Positions 22,970-33,784 of a DNA stretch of 64,000 bases are shown here, piece by piece. Where the stretch lies: assembly GCA_024529925.1 (NCBI GenBank), contig JAFEUB010001215.1:2215001-2279000 (forward strand), given 5' to 3'. The notes below the pieces were generated by a model. It was given only the letters and a program-made list of their open reading frames with translations, was not told where the DNA came from and did not search any database. The DNA comes from Ophthalmolycus amberensis (Eukaryota; Chordata; Actinopteri; Perciformes; Zoarcidae). Positions within the stretch are counted from its first letter, which is position 1. Each line of letters starts with the position of its first letter. The position numbers and the translations under genes were made by a program.

Positions 22970-25900
22970 CAACACACTCGCAAAGACGGATGTACGTGCG
23001 CACGCGGGAGGGTTGGTGTGGAGTCACTAATCTGCTGAAGGGTGGCTCTGAGTGACAAGGTTAATGTCCCCCTACAAAGTCTGTGGGTGCACAGGAGACA
23101 TGACAACACACACACACACACACACACTTACACACTTGCTGTGACACCTCATTCTGCCCGACGATATGGATTTTGTTTTTCCAGCAAAGGGTGTAGATTC
23201 ATTTCATCTAAGATGGGCACTCTGTCCTCCCTTGGGTTCATGCCAGTGTTTCTTTATTTATTCATGATCCGTTTGTGTGTGTGTGTGTTTTATCTATTAC
23301 TCATTTGAACTAGATTGTTAGCGTCTCTCTTTCTTAAACCTGTTATGTGTTGACTTTGACCATTTCTGACTTTGGCGCCTCCTAGTGGCAGTGTGAGGAA
23401 AGCATTCACTGTGGCAGACGGCAATGTCTGCTGCTTCCCTCACCACCGATACATCTGAGATTATTGTCTGAAAGATAATACGTTGTTGTCCACCTAGACG
23501 CAGCACGCAAACTTTCCCAAGCGCCTTTCTTTTGTTTTATTTGGTAAGTATCAAGTTCATCGCTTTAGTGCAGTACTACCTCGACATTTACAATCTGTCC
23601 CACGGACACAGGACGTCTCAACATCTGGCTGAAAGTTCATCCAAATCAACGCGGACTGATCGAGCAGTAAAGCTACTGTGAGGGATTCACAGAGCTACGA
23701 ATCCATTCATCTTTGTTCTGACTTTGTTTAGTTTAGTCAGTGAGGCTTATTGCTACCTTCCCACAGCTTCATCATCACCGCAATCACAGCGCGCAGGTTA
23801 GGGTTGCTTAGTAACGGTAGGTGCAACAGGAGCGCAACGTCTCAAGCACCTTGGATGATTAAAAAAAAAAGGGATGAAATTAGCACAGCCGGCATTTTCC
23901 AGTTTTTAGATGCAACATGTTGTTCTACAAAGACACTATAATGGCATTATTTGAGTCCTTTTCCTCCTTGTGTTTGTGGATCTGCACCGTGCTCATATGT
24001 AGCTCATATCCTCATGTCTGCTTCTGGTCCCACAGAGGGCTGCTGGTCAGACAGAGATGGAGGAAGGCCCGCTCCAGCCAGGCCCCCAGCACCCACCACC
24101 GGAGGAGCCCCGAGGAGGAGAGCAGTCCTCCGATCAAGCCCAGCTCCAGAGCTCCGCTCCGGCTGAGGCGCCGTCGGAGAACTCGGACCAGAAGGAGACT
24201 CCGATGGAAGACCAGGACAAGGACGACACCGCGGCCCAGCTCCAGGCCAAGCCTCTGTGGAAGCCCATCCCCCCTCTGCTGCCCGAGTCGCAGGGGAGCG
24301 GCACCGGCACGACCAGGGACCAGATCTGCCAGACCGAGACCAGCGGCGGTCATAACACAGGTGGGTGAAGTTTTCCTCCCACTGCACTTCCTGCTGCTTT
24401 TGATTCATCCCCCCTCGTCTGTCAGCCTCTAGTGGAGCTTCACCGTCAGAGCGTCAGAGGATGACATCACATGGTGTGTGTGTGTGTGAGGAAATGGAAA
24501 CCGAAGGAGGCTCTGCGTTCAGCGTGCACTGCTGCTCGGCCTAACATGTCAAACATAATGAAAATAACGTAAAATTTGTATTATAAAAAGAAAAGAAGAT
24601 TCTGAAACGATGTTGCTTGAATGAATGGATACATTGCTATCCGAGGTGTAACAACTTCATCCATAGAAATGTTGCTGAGGTTGATCTTGTCTTGAGACTA
24701 CTGGCTGGCTGCGCCGCCCGCTTTGATTTATTCCCTCAGTTGACAGCTCGTGTGTTTCCTGACCCTGACGCCGAGCTATCCCATTGATATTGGATTATAA
24801 AATCTACTACATGGCTATTAAAGCTACATTTTTGACGCTGAAATGGTTGCTCCTGAATGCTGACATGTTTCCTTCCTTTTGGCCTGGCTTACCCATATTC
24901 CTCTCTGCTTTTCCTTCCCCGTAGCGTTCCTCTAGAAACAGATGTAGATGTCTTGATTCACATGCAAATCTAACAGTGCTGCTAAAGGAAGGCGCCACTC
25001 ATCGTAAAAGGAAGCTGTTTGTGTGGACCGGTGTTTCTGATTGGCTGACCTTTGACCTTCTGGCAGAGGGGGGGGCGGGGAGGTCGGCGGGTCGCTGACC
25101 TGCCCCGCTCGGATTATAGCCGAGGAGAGGTGTGGGGGGGGGGGGGGGGGGACACTCTGCCACACATTCATACATAATCTCCATCTCTCTCTCTGACACA
25201 CCCACTCACACAGTTGTCATTCACACTTCCAGCTCTCTCTCTGTCTGCGTCTTAGTGGGTGTGTCAGTCTGTGTGCTGGTCTTTTTCTTCTGTCACAGGC
25301 ACACACACACACACACACACACACTCTGTCATGTTGCACTGTTTACCCTGGAGTGTGGGTTTGTGTTCTTTTAAGCAGATATGGGGCCAACAAGGCTCTA
25401 AAAGTGCACCAGTCTCCAGAAGTAATTTAATCTTTGATTAGAAATAAGTCATTAAATATTTATGTTGGCGTTAATTGAAGGTGCTACGTCCGAAAATGTC
25501 AATGGAGAGCAAGCGGCTCGTAGCTAACAGCGCTAACAGCGCTAACAACGTTTACCTGAGGGGGACGCGGAGGACGGGCGCTACGCTTCCGTGACGACGC
25601 TGTCAGTCGGGACCCCGTTATCAGCTGTAACCGACGTATGAGAGCAGCCGTGAGCTAACCAGTGGGACATGCTCACATGCACTAACGTGCACTGAAAAGA
25701 CGACATATGTCAAAGCTAAACACACACACAGAGGGAGAGTGACTTCATTCTCTGATCAGGTCGGCATATTCCACTGTATCTTTACAATAGTTGTTTGCTG
25801 CTCTGGTCATGTTCAGAATAATAAATGCAGCTCTTTTGACAATAAGGCATCTTGGCTGAACATAACTTTTAGTTTGCAGGCTTTAACAGAAGCGGGACGA

Positions 25901-28322
25901 ACGGGGGACATTTGTCACAGCTGGAAACATTAAAATTGTTTTATTCAGAGCTTTGTCCCAAAATGCTCTTTTTGTTGCAGACGTGGCTCCGTTAGGTCTG
26001 TGGTGCTGCGTGTGAGTGTAATCGGTCTGCTCTTGCTGTTTACGTCTCTGTTTGAATGCCCGTTGCAATGACATGTTAACATAGCATTGACGCTGAATGA
26101 AAGAAAAGGCATGAGAACGGGTAGAACGAGAGCACTTTACCTCCCGGTGATCCCAGCGTGTGCATCATGGAGCCTGCTATTTTATTTTAAATGTTTCGTC
26201 CAAAGGATCAATGTAAATGTTGCCCTTATAGGACTGCACAATGCATATAACTGTTATCTGAATATGGCCGACTTGCAATTTTGAAATCACAAGAGGCACC
26301 GTATTTGTTAAAGTTGAAATGTGTCAAAGTACCATTTTTAAGTGAATATTTTTGTGCGTGAGAGATGTCCTGGCCTGCACAGCGTAGTTAACAGACTTAA
26401 GATCTTTGTTTGGCACAGATCCCCGCAGACATCTCACCAGAATATTTGACGATTTGGCAGAAGACAAGCTGCCTTGTTTAGCAAAGAAGAAAAAAAACAC
26501 TGATTTTGAAATAAATCTCTGTTCTAAATGATATGTATTGCACATACCGTGGGTGATGCTCGATTATTTCATTTTTTATGGACTAGTACGGGTTGCAGGG
26601 AGAGCAACCCTAGATCAACAGAGTGTACGAGGAACCAGAAACATGAAGGGTGAAACGTGATGACCTCACTGTGTTATTGTGGCAATCGAAGGATCAACAG
26701 TGGCGATGGCGTAAAAGCGGGTCAGTGCATCAAATGACATCCCGAGCAGCACCAGGGCCGCGGTGCTGCTGACCCCGCCCCCTCTCTGATGATTGAGGTC
26801 GAGCCAAAAGCAAAACATTTTCCAACACACATCAGCACACTTCCTCCTGGTCACATTACTGTTTAGGTCGTATCAAACACTGTTGGACCCCCCCCCTCTG
26901 CAGGATACTTTGTGTCCTACCAGGTCCCCCATATCCCCAGGTGACGGTGTGTGTGTTTCTCCAGGTCTGTCATCCTCTCATATAATTATACGCCAGCTTT
27001 GATTAAAAAAAAGCAATCTGTGTGTCTCTCTCCAGGTCTCTGTGTGGAGCCCGGAGATCCTCCTCTGCTCCAGCAGCCGCTACAGACCTCCAAATCTGGC
27101 ATTCAGCAGATCATTGAATGCTTCCGCTCAGGTTCGTGTCTGTGTGTTTTTTGTATTTATTATTATTTATGATGCAGACCCGGCGCAAGTGTTTTTGCCA
27201 ATGACAGAAATGATCTCAGTCTTTATATCTGGCAGCGTCTAAAACTGAACCACCAAGATGCAGACCCCTTCGTTCTATAACAGCAGCTCCAACAGCTCCG
27301 GTTCCTGAGCTCTCGAAGTACGCAAAGCATCTTATTCTCTCGTCGTCACATGTTGTGAGCCAGCCGAGTTGAGTTTTAGCGCGATGACCAAAAGCTCCTT
27401 CGAGGGTTGAGGCACTCATTGGTTGCCACTGCTCCCAGGCAGAGCCAACATTTCGTGGGTCAGCGTGATTATCTCCTGCTGTCATCCTTATTGCGCCAGT
27501 GGCAAAAGAGCAATAGACGCCAAGGACACACAGTTCTGAAATGCGGGAGGACATAACAATGTGTGTTGTGTGTGTGACATCACGAAGGTACGGACATCTG
27601 TGTGAGTCACCGTAACGGTGTTTACTCAGTGATTTTGCATGAAACCTGTCGGCATGCTCACTACAACACCGGAACAAAGGGAAGGTGATGACAGCAGTGA
27701 CGCAGTCATCATCTGGCTGCTTTAAAATGTCAGTGAGAGAGGTTCAGGAAAATGTACCTTTTGGGCATTTTATACAGACTGGAATCGATCATCTCCTCTC
27801 TGTTTAAAGGAATACTTCACCCCCAGAATAATCATTCGTATATCAATTACTCAGCCTGTGTTACCTTGAATTTGTGAGAATTTGTTTTCCTCACATGCCT
27901 CCACGGTGAACAAAGAATCCAAAAACAGAGAAAATGCTTGATGAACTCAATGTGCAGTTTAGATGCGATAGTCTGTATGTGACGTGGTAATATGTCCTAT
28001 AATTCTCCCTGGAATCACTAAAGGTAGTCGTCGCTGCTTTTCTCTTTCCTCTCGCAGGCACCAGCCAGCTGAAGCACATGCTGCTGAAGGAGGTGGACAC
28101 CATCTTTGAGTGCAAACTGTGTCGCAGTCTGTTCAGAGGCCTGCCCAACCTCATCACTCACAAGGAGTACTACTGCCTGTCACAGCTGCCTGAGCCCGAC
28201 GGTTAGTGATGCAGCACCGAGCCAAGGCCAGAACCTGTGTGCATGCTGAGAACATGCACATGCAGATTTGTACCGATCACATCAAACAGACAAACAGAGA
28301 CTCCTTGAACACGGCAGGAGCT

Positions 28323-28377
<55 letters not shown>

Positions 28378-31300
28378 TGTTCAGAATCATTGATTACTTT
28401 CACATCTCCTCAGGCTTCTCCACATTTTACTTTCATATTCTTCCTCTCCATCTTTCCCCTACTCATTGCTCTCCTCTTATCCCCTCTGTCTGCACACAGC
28501 ACTCTTTTTTTAATTCCTTTGCACACAAGCTCGCATGCACACTGTAACATGTTCAGTCCATCCGTCGTTTCGCTCACTCTCCACGTATCACGAGAGGAAT
28601 TGGCTTTGATGTGGCAGCATGTGTGTTTTTATCTACCGGTACTTCTTATTCGCCACCAAACGTGTCCACACCTCTATTCTGTGCTGCTCAGAAGTGTTGG
28701 GAGACTCTCCTCTCCTCCTAAAAGAGAAATCATTGTCAACACAAACGGTCTATTATATTTTCGCACCGTTTTATCCACTTTTCGTGATTGTCGTTGTAAA
28801 AAAATGAATTCATTCCACCTGCTTGCGTGTTTAATTAAGTTGTCCGTCGGCTTAATTATTCTCAATCAAGAGTCCGTGTCCAGTGACGGAAAGTGTCGCG
28901 TAATGTTATTTTGATAAATGACTTTAATTGGTGTCTGTTTTTCAGCATTGAGACGCTGGGCATCAATTGTGTGGTTACTAATAATCGAGCCCCGACAGTG
29001 CAGACTCCAGCGAGGATTTGTGGTCCATTTTTAAAGTGCCTGAAAAATACAGTTCCTCTCTTCCCATCCTCTCTTCATCCTGCTGTAAACAAAGAGGAAT
29101 GTCCACATAAAGGACGCTTCAGAGAGGCTTGTTCTGGCCCTAGTTTTGTACGAGTCAACACATTATTGTTAATAATAAAGACTGAACCTAATCGTTACTT
29201 TACGTTTGTTTTAAATGTTCTCATTTATTTGTTTTTGATTGTTTCTCATTTGATAGGTTCATCGGGGGATGACAGACAGAGCGCAGCCATGAAGGATTTA
29301 TTGGAAGCCATATATCCCAGAGTCCCGGACTGCGTGGTCCGCCTGGAGCCCATTCAGACCACCAACAAGGCCGTGTTCCAGTACCTCTCCACAGAGGAGG
29401 AGCTGGCTAGATTCCCATCGCACACACCCAGGTAGGTGCTCTGCCAATTTGGTTAGGTTTTCCATAGAGGAACACAACACTGAACACAAATCCAGTTTGT
29501 GCAATGTGGTCTCTATGGACCCCGACTTCTTGTCATCTAAAGCTCTCACCACGCGAGCGGGCGTTTCTAGGCTTCTCCCAGCCATCCCCGTGTCTCTTGA
29601 CTGTTTCGTCTCGACATCCTTCACAGTGCCAGAGAGAGTCCGGTAGCGTGGGAAGGAGAATCGGCGGAGGGCGTGGACAACAACCAGCCGAGCCAGCTCG
29701 CAGGGCCAGAGAGCCACAGCAGCCCGGGACAGAAGGCCGAGGAGGAGGCCAAAGAGGAGCAGCCACAGCCTGAGGACGAGGCGTCCACGAGTGGGGTAGG
29801 TGACTGGATAGAAACACCTCTTTGCTGAGACATGATGCGTTCTCACATGCGAAAGGTTGATCTAGTTTCCCACATTGCCTTGTTCATCACACTCAGTCAG
29901 TCTCTCTCTTCTTGGTTCTCTCCCTCCCGTCCAGGTCGAGGATGTGACGATCTCCTGTTGCCTCTGCGGTCAGGACTTTAACTCGCGCCGCAGCATCCGA
30001 CGTCACTGCCGCAAAATGCACCAGAGCAAACTGGAAGAGCTCCGGAAGTTCACAGAGACGCGCACGGTTCCCACCAGCCTGCTCTCTATTGTGAAAGGTA
30101 AGAGTTCATTCAAAGACAAAGACTGAAAGTGGTGATTTAGGAACCCACCATAACAAAGCGGTCGACATATTGAACTAAGTACAATGGCTGTTGTTGTTGT
30201 TGCTGCTAAAGGCCGGCCGAGGACTCTGAGCACCCCCACTGGAAAGTCCTGCCCGGTGTGTTTCAAATCCTTCGCCACCAAAGCCAACGTACGTCGCCAT
30301 TTCGACGAGGTGCATCGCGGTCTACGGCGGGACGCCATCACACCCAACATCGCCTCGCGGCCCGGCCAGCCCTTCTCTCTGGAGGCCACGCCCCCCAGGA
30401 AGAGCAACAGCTCCTCTCCAACACGCGGCAGCAGCTCCAAGACCACCCCCGTGACCCCGAAGACAACGCCTTCCAACCAAACCCAGTCCAAACCGCAGAG
30501 CCAGCCCCCTGCCTCTCCACAGGCGGCCCCGGCCTCGACTCGCTGCACGGTCTGCAAGAGGAACTACAGCTCTCAGGTTGGTCTGGTGTCCTGCTGGCAG
30601 CCTCAAACCTTTCTTAAAAGTCTCAGGTGCAAGCAGGAAGAGGTGTTCTTTTTAACATCTTAAATTGGTTGTAATGACTGTGGAGGAAAATGTATTCATT
30701 TTTCAAATTCTTGTGTGTATTTCAGCTCATGTTGAAGAGGCACATGCGTATTGTCCACAAAATATTCAGCATGAAAATTAACAAGTCCGCGACCACGCCA
30801 GCCCCCTCCACTCCGGCAGCCACTCCGAGCATTAGCGACGCCAGCGTAGGCCCAAGCAACAATGTCTGCGTGAAAGAGGAGGCAGTCGAGCCCTCAGATG
30901 AAGACGAGGAGGAGGAGGAGGAGGAGGAGGAGGAGGAGGAGGAGGAGGAGGAGGAGGAGAAGGAAGACGAGAAGGAAGAGGAAGAGGAAGAGGAGGCCGA
31001 CAGCAGTCCGGCCCCGTCTCCTAGCGAGAGCCCCGTGCCGGCTAAAGCTGTTCCCGTGGCACAGACCGCCCCTGAAGGTGAAGGTAGAGGAGGCCCCGTT
31101 GAGCCCAAAGATGACGCCGTCCGTACCTTCGTCATCCTTGCGTGGCAGCAACACGTCCGGCGGGGGCGGGCTCGCCAAAACAACCAAACTGTCGGTGGGT
31201 TTCGACTTCAAGCAGCTCTTCTGCAAACTGTGCAAGCGGCAGTTCAGCTCCCGCCAGAACCTGACCAAGCACATCGAGCTGCACACGGACGGCAACGACA

Positions 31301-32244
31301 TCTTCATTAAGTTCTACCGCTGCCCGCTCTGTCGCTACGAGTCGCGCCGCAAACGCGACGTCCTGCGTCACGTGACGGTGGTCCACAAGAAGTCGTCCGC
31401 GTACCTCGGCAAGATCATGCCCAAACTGGAGAGCCGGGCGGTGAAGAGGTTAGCCGAGGTCGTCCTCAGCACTCCGACCCCCAACAAGAGGCCAGGCGGC
31501 GCCAAAGAGGAAGTGAACGGGCGTCACGCTCCTTCGTCGTCCTCCTCCTCCCCTCCTTCGCCTCCCGTCACTCGCAAGCAGGAGTGCTCCACAGCGGCGC
31601 CCACCACCTCGTCAGCTTCCTCCTCCTCTTCCTCCTCCTCCACTTCCTCTTCCTCCGTCCAGCCTCCTGCCGCCGTCACTCGGAAGCAGCAGGACGTCTC
31701 ATCGCCAGCGTTGGCCCCGTCCCCTCCTGTCACCCGTAAGCAGGAGAGGCAGCAGACCCACCAGCCTCGCCCCCTCAGCCCCCCGCTGACCCGCCGCAGT
31801 GAGAAACACACACACCAACGCAACTCCTCCTCCGCCGTCCCGCCCGGCAACCACACCCCACACACCCGGCGGCACGACGCCCCGTCAGAGAGCAGCGGCG
31901 CGGGGTCGTCGTCCTCCACCGAAGTCCGAGTCACCAAGAATTTCTCCCTCCACGCCTGCGACCAGTGTGGACGGGCCTTTGCCAAGAAGGTATTTGATTT
32001 CTCATTGTCTGCATTCTGCACACACGTGGCATTAAAGATGTCTCAGCTGCTAGTCTGATCCATGTAATGAACTGTAGCGTGTGTCTGTGCACTGTGTGGA
32101 TCTATTGAAAGTGCCGCTCTTGTCTTCCACTCGTTCTCTCAGCTGTACCTGGAGTCTCACAAGCGAAGTCATCGCAACGCGGTGACGGCGGCCGCCAGCA
32201 GGAGGAAAGGAGTCAGCACCCGCTCCAAATCCCTGGTCTGGTGA
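21851..32244 (+). CDS. znf800: Zinc finger protein 800 (ten coding exons, one frame break)
   Basis: Coding exons: 21,851-21,910; 24,036-24,360; 27,036-27,131; 28,058-28,201; 29,257-29,431; 29,627-29,795; 29,935-30,097; 30,212-30,576; 30,726-31,989; 32,143-32,244. All junctions are GT-AG and keep frame. Identity rests on close similarity to remembered mammalian ZNF800: EPGDPPLLQQPLQTSKSGIQ, DTIFECKLCRSLFRGLPNL, SFATKANVRRHFDEVHRGL, GFDFKQLFCKLCKRQF, and the C-terminus STRSKSLVW. There are seven fingers: one C2HC-type (C179, C182, H195, C200) and six C2H2 (starting at about 331, 391, 489, 665, 698 and 910). The inferred length is 953 residues, longer than the roughly 664 recalled for human. It is a nuclear DNA-binding protein, reported as a transcriptional regulator in mammals. 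The start is the first ATG of exon 2 in good context (GAC ATG G). The frame shifts by one base at a C4 run (31,069-31,072); see findings. Confidence 0.93.
24036..24360 (+). CDS. znf800: znf800 exon 3 (acidic/Pro-rich N-terminal region)
   Basis: Acceptor TCCCACAG to 24,035; donor CACAG|GTGGGT after 24,360; ends in phase 1. Residues 21-128 are disordered and rich in Pro, Glu, Gln and Ser. Near the end, RDQICQTET matches the very start of human ZNF800 (RDKYCQTD), so this fish protein carries about 110 extra residues ahead of the mammalian start. Confidence 0.85.
25134..25151. repeat. Poly-G tract (18 G)
   Basis: Uninterrupted G homopolymer in a znf800 intron, followed within about 150 bases by CT- and CA-rich sequence. 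Confidence 0.9.
27036..27131 (+). CDS. znf800: znf800 exon 4
   Basis: Acceptor CTCTCTCCAG to 27,035; donor CTCAG|GTTCGT after 27,131; 96 bases with phase 1 at both ends. Encodes CVEPGDPPLLQQPLQTSKSG and IQQIIECFRS, nearly identical to the remembered human protein, so this is one of the most conserved segments outside the fingers. Confidence 0.93.
27805..27990 (+). repeat. Dispersed percomorph repeat in a znf800 intron
   Basis: TTTAAAGGAATACTTCACCC, CGTATATCAATTACTCA, GTTACCTTGAATT, CATGCCTCCACGGTGAACAA and AATGCTTGATGAACTCAATG match a repeat I recall as common in perch-like fish introns. No coding capacity. Confidence 0.6.
28058..28201 (+). CDS. znf800: znf800 exon 5 (first zinc finger, C2HC type)
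   Basis: Acceptor CCTCTCGCAG to 28,057; donor G|GTTAGT after 28,201; 144 bases with phase 1 at both ends. Holds the first finger, with C179 and C182 followed by H195 and C200 rather than two histidines. LKHMLLKEVDTIFECKLC is close to human. Confidence 0.93.
28326..28374. repeat. (CA)n microsatellite in a znf800 intron
   Basis: Uninterrupted CA array of 49 bases, about 125 bases downstream of the exon 5 donor. Confidence 0.95.
29257..29431 (+). CDS. znf800: znf800 exon 6
   Basis: Acceptor CATTTGATAG to 29,256; donor CCCAG|GTAGGT after 29,431; ends in phase 2. Encodes MKDLLEAIYPRVPDCVVRLE, PIQTTNKAVFQYLS and flanking residues, corresponding to a conserved non-finger block of ZNF800. Confidence 0.9.
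29627..29795 (+). CDS. znf800: znf800 exon 7 (acidic linker)
   Basis: Acceptor CCTTCACAG to 29,626; donor GGG|GTAGGT after 29,795; ends in phase 0. Encodes an acidic, Glu/Gln/Pro/Ser-rich, probably disordered linker that is poorly conserved but continuous in frame. Confidence 0.85.
29935..30097 (+). CDS. znf800: znf800 exon 8 (second zinc finger)
   Basis: Acceptor CCCGTCCAG to 29,934; donor AAAG|GTAAGA after 30,097; ends in phase 1. Finger residues are C331, C334, H347 and H352, with an unusual extra Cys at 332 and another Cys at 348 between the histidines. Confidence 0.92.
30212..30576 (+). CDS. znf800: znf800 exon 9 (third finger and first half of the fourth)
   Basis: Acceptor GCTGCTAAAG to 30,211; donor CAG|GTTGGT after 30,576; ends in phase 0. 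Finger 3 (C391, C394, H407, H412) is nearly identical to human. After a Ser/Thr/Pro/Gln linker comes the Cys pair of finger 4 (C489, C492). The acceptor lacks a strong pyrimidine tract and follows a (TTG)n run. Confidence 0.92.
30726..31989 (+). CDS. znf800: znf800 exon 10 (fingers 4b, 5, 6 and 7a; frame break inside)
   Basis: Acceptor TGTGTATTTCAG to 30,725; donor AAG|GTATTT after 31,989. It holds the His pair of finger 4 (H505, H510), then a run of 18 GAG codons and an acidic linker. Fingers 5 (C665, C668, H681, H685) and 6 (C698, C701, H714, H719) follow. A Ser-rich linker has three VTRKQ copies and one LTRRSE variant, then comes the Cys pair of finger 7 (C910, C913). The good frame changes at about 31,069, so one base appears to be extra in the C4 run. 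Residue numbers after this point assume one base is removed. Confidence 0.9.
30906..30959 (+). repeat. znf800: Coding (GAG)18 trinucleotide repeat in znf800
   Basis: Eighteen uninterrupted GAG codons encode poly-glutamate in the linker after finger 4, followed by further Glu/Lys/Asp codons. Such pure codon runs are length-variable. In the other frame this stretch would read poly-arginine, which is not expected here. Confidence 0.95.
32143..32244 (+). CDS. znf800: znf800 exon 11 (last coding exon)
   Basis: Acceptor CGTTCTCTCAG to 32,142; begins in phase 0 with LYLESHKRSH, the His half of finger 7 (H926, H930). It ends STRSKSLVW and TGA at 32,242-32,244, matching the human C-terminus STRSKALVW. 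Confidence 0.95.
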   Translation: MYLESHKRSHRNAVTAAASRRKGVSTRSKSLVW

Positions 32245-32791
32245 CGCACACACACACACACCGTAAGAACACGCAGGTGTCCCTGCTGTACGGGGACGCT
32301 GTCTACTCTCTCATTTTGCTCTCTGTTTTCTCTCGAGTCGCACTGGATTTCTTCCCGTCTTGTTTTCTCTCTGCTGCTGCTGCTGCTGCTGCTGTGTAGT
32401 CACACACCACAAAGCGAGGCGGCTCTGTGGTGTGTGTATTTGAGCAACTTAGTTTGTGTGTGTGTGTGTGTGTATGTGTGTGTGTGCGCTTGTTACAAGA
32501 GAGGTGTGTGTATGTTTGTGTAGAAGACCATTCCCTTGGGCAAAGATAAGACACCACAATCATTCTGCAGGCTTTAATTGACCACTGAGCACGTTGAGCA
32601 GCTGTTTCCTACGTTGTCCCTCTCGCTTTACTTTTCCGTGTATCACACTGCTCATTAGAGATCTTCCTCTTTTCTAATTGTTGCTCTTTTTTTCCTGGGT
32701 CTTTCCTCTTTCTTCCCTTCTTTTTCTCTCTTGATCTTTCCCCTTACTCTCGACTCTATTCTTCCTCTTGTTCTCCTCTTTCCTCATCACT

Positions 32792-32793
32792 CT

Positions 32794-32839
<46 letters not shown>

Positions 32840-32852
32840 CTCTCTCTCTCTC
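32792..32852. repeat. (CT)n array in the znf800 3' UTR
   Basis: About 60 bases of CT with one interrupting CG. Confidence 0.9.
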
Positions 32853-33204
32853 AGTCAGCTGGGGATAATGGACCAGCGAGCCAATGAAGAAGCCAATCAA
32901 AACTGACGGAAGGAGCACAGAGCAGCGATGACAGAAACAAACAGAAGGAGTACGATACAGGAGTGAAGTATAACGGATTTCCACCTTTTGCTTCAGAACC
33001 AAATATATTGTTGGTATCGGACATTTCTTTTTCTTTTTTGTATTTTTTGTATAGTTTCATTTTGAAGCCAGCCAGCTTGCTGGACGGTGGCGCTGCTATC
33101 CTCAGAGAGACTGTTGTGAATAGAAGACTCACTGCTACTGTATACAGTATATTTACCTACGACGGCATGTGTATAGATCCAAAGGCAGGTGTCTGATTTG
33201 TACT

Positions 33205-33224
33205 GTGAGTGTGTGAGTGAGTGC

Positions 33225-33267
<43 letters not shown>

Positions 33268-33322
33268 TATGTATGTCTGTGTGTGTGTGTGTGTGTGTAT
33301 GTGTGTGTGTGTGTGTGAGAGA
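33205..33322. repeat. (GT)n compound array in the znf800 3' UTR
   Basis: Two main GT blocks separated by CTATGTATGTCT. In RNA this would be a UG-rich stretch. Confidence 0.9.
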
Positions 33323-33778
33323 GTGTGGGATCAGAACTGGATCGTGACCTCCACAGAAAATCGACTGGAAACCTAATTGTTGAATTTTCTTTCTTTTTTT
33401 GGAGAACGCAGAATTCGATTGGACCGTTGCATTCCTAAACAGATACACAAACCGTATGTGGGTCCTTGGCTACTTCGATGGTGTTTTTAGGGTGTTAGGG
33501 ATACATTCAAGCTCGCCTTTATCTTCTCGTGTAAGTGTTTCTACTGAGAAGCAAACTGATCAAAAGTCCACTTGTAATATTCTTCTTTATATCTGCTCTG
33601 TAGTGACCAACAGCAACTGGAGTGAGTAGTTTATTATTTACAGGGAGTAGTTGAGTTAAGGGAAACCCCAAAGTATAATCTTCCCTTAAAAATTGTGTGT
33701 TCGCTTAGAAAGAAATCCTCTGATCGACCCTGTTTTCTCTCCATATATTAACAAATGGCATAAAGTATGAAGGTATGA

Positions 33779-33784
33779 AATAAA
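33779..33784 (+). terminator. znf800: Candidate poly(A) signal AATAAA (proximal)
   Basis: Canonical hexamer about 1.5 kb after the znf800 stop; no strong downstream GT-rich element immediately follows. Confidence 0.35.

Noticed and set aside
26666..26854. 62-codon minus-strand frame in a znf800 intron
   Set aside because: No motif, short, no supporting signals.
27216..27677. 153-codon minus-strand open frame in a znf800 intron
   Set aside because: Looks somewhat protein-like but has no recognised motif, no splice sites, and lies in the short intron between conserved exons; probably chance or old repeat.
30894..31307. Minus-strand and alternate-frame ORFs over the GAG repeat (poly-Leu, poly-Ser, poly-Arg)
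   Set aside because: They are shadows of the poly-Glu codons of znf800; the poly-Arg frame continues into the true finger frame only because of the frame break.
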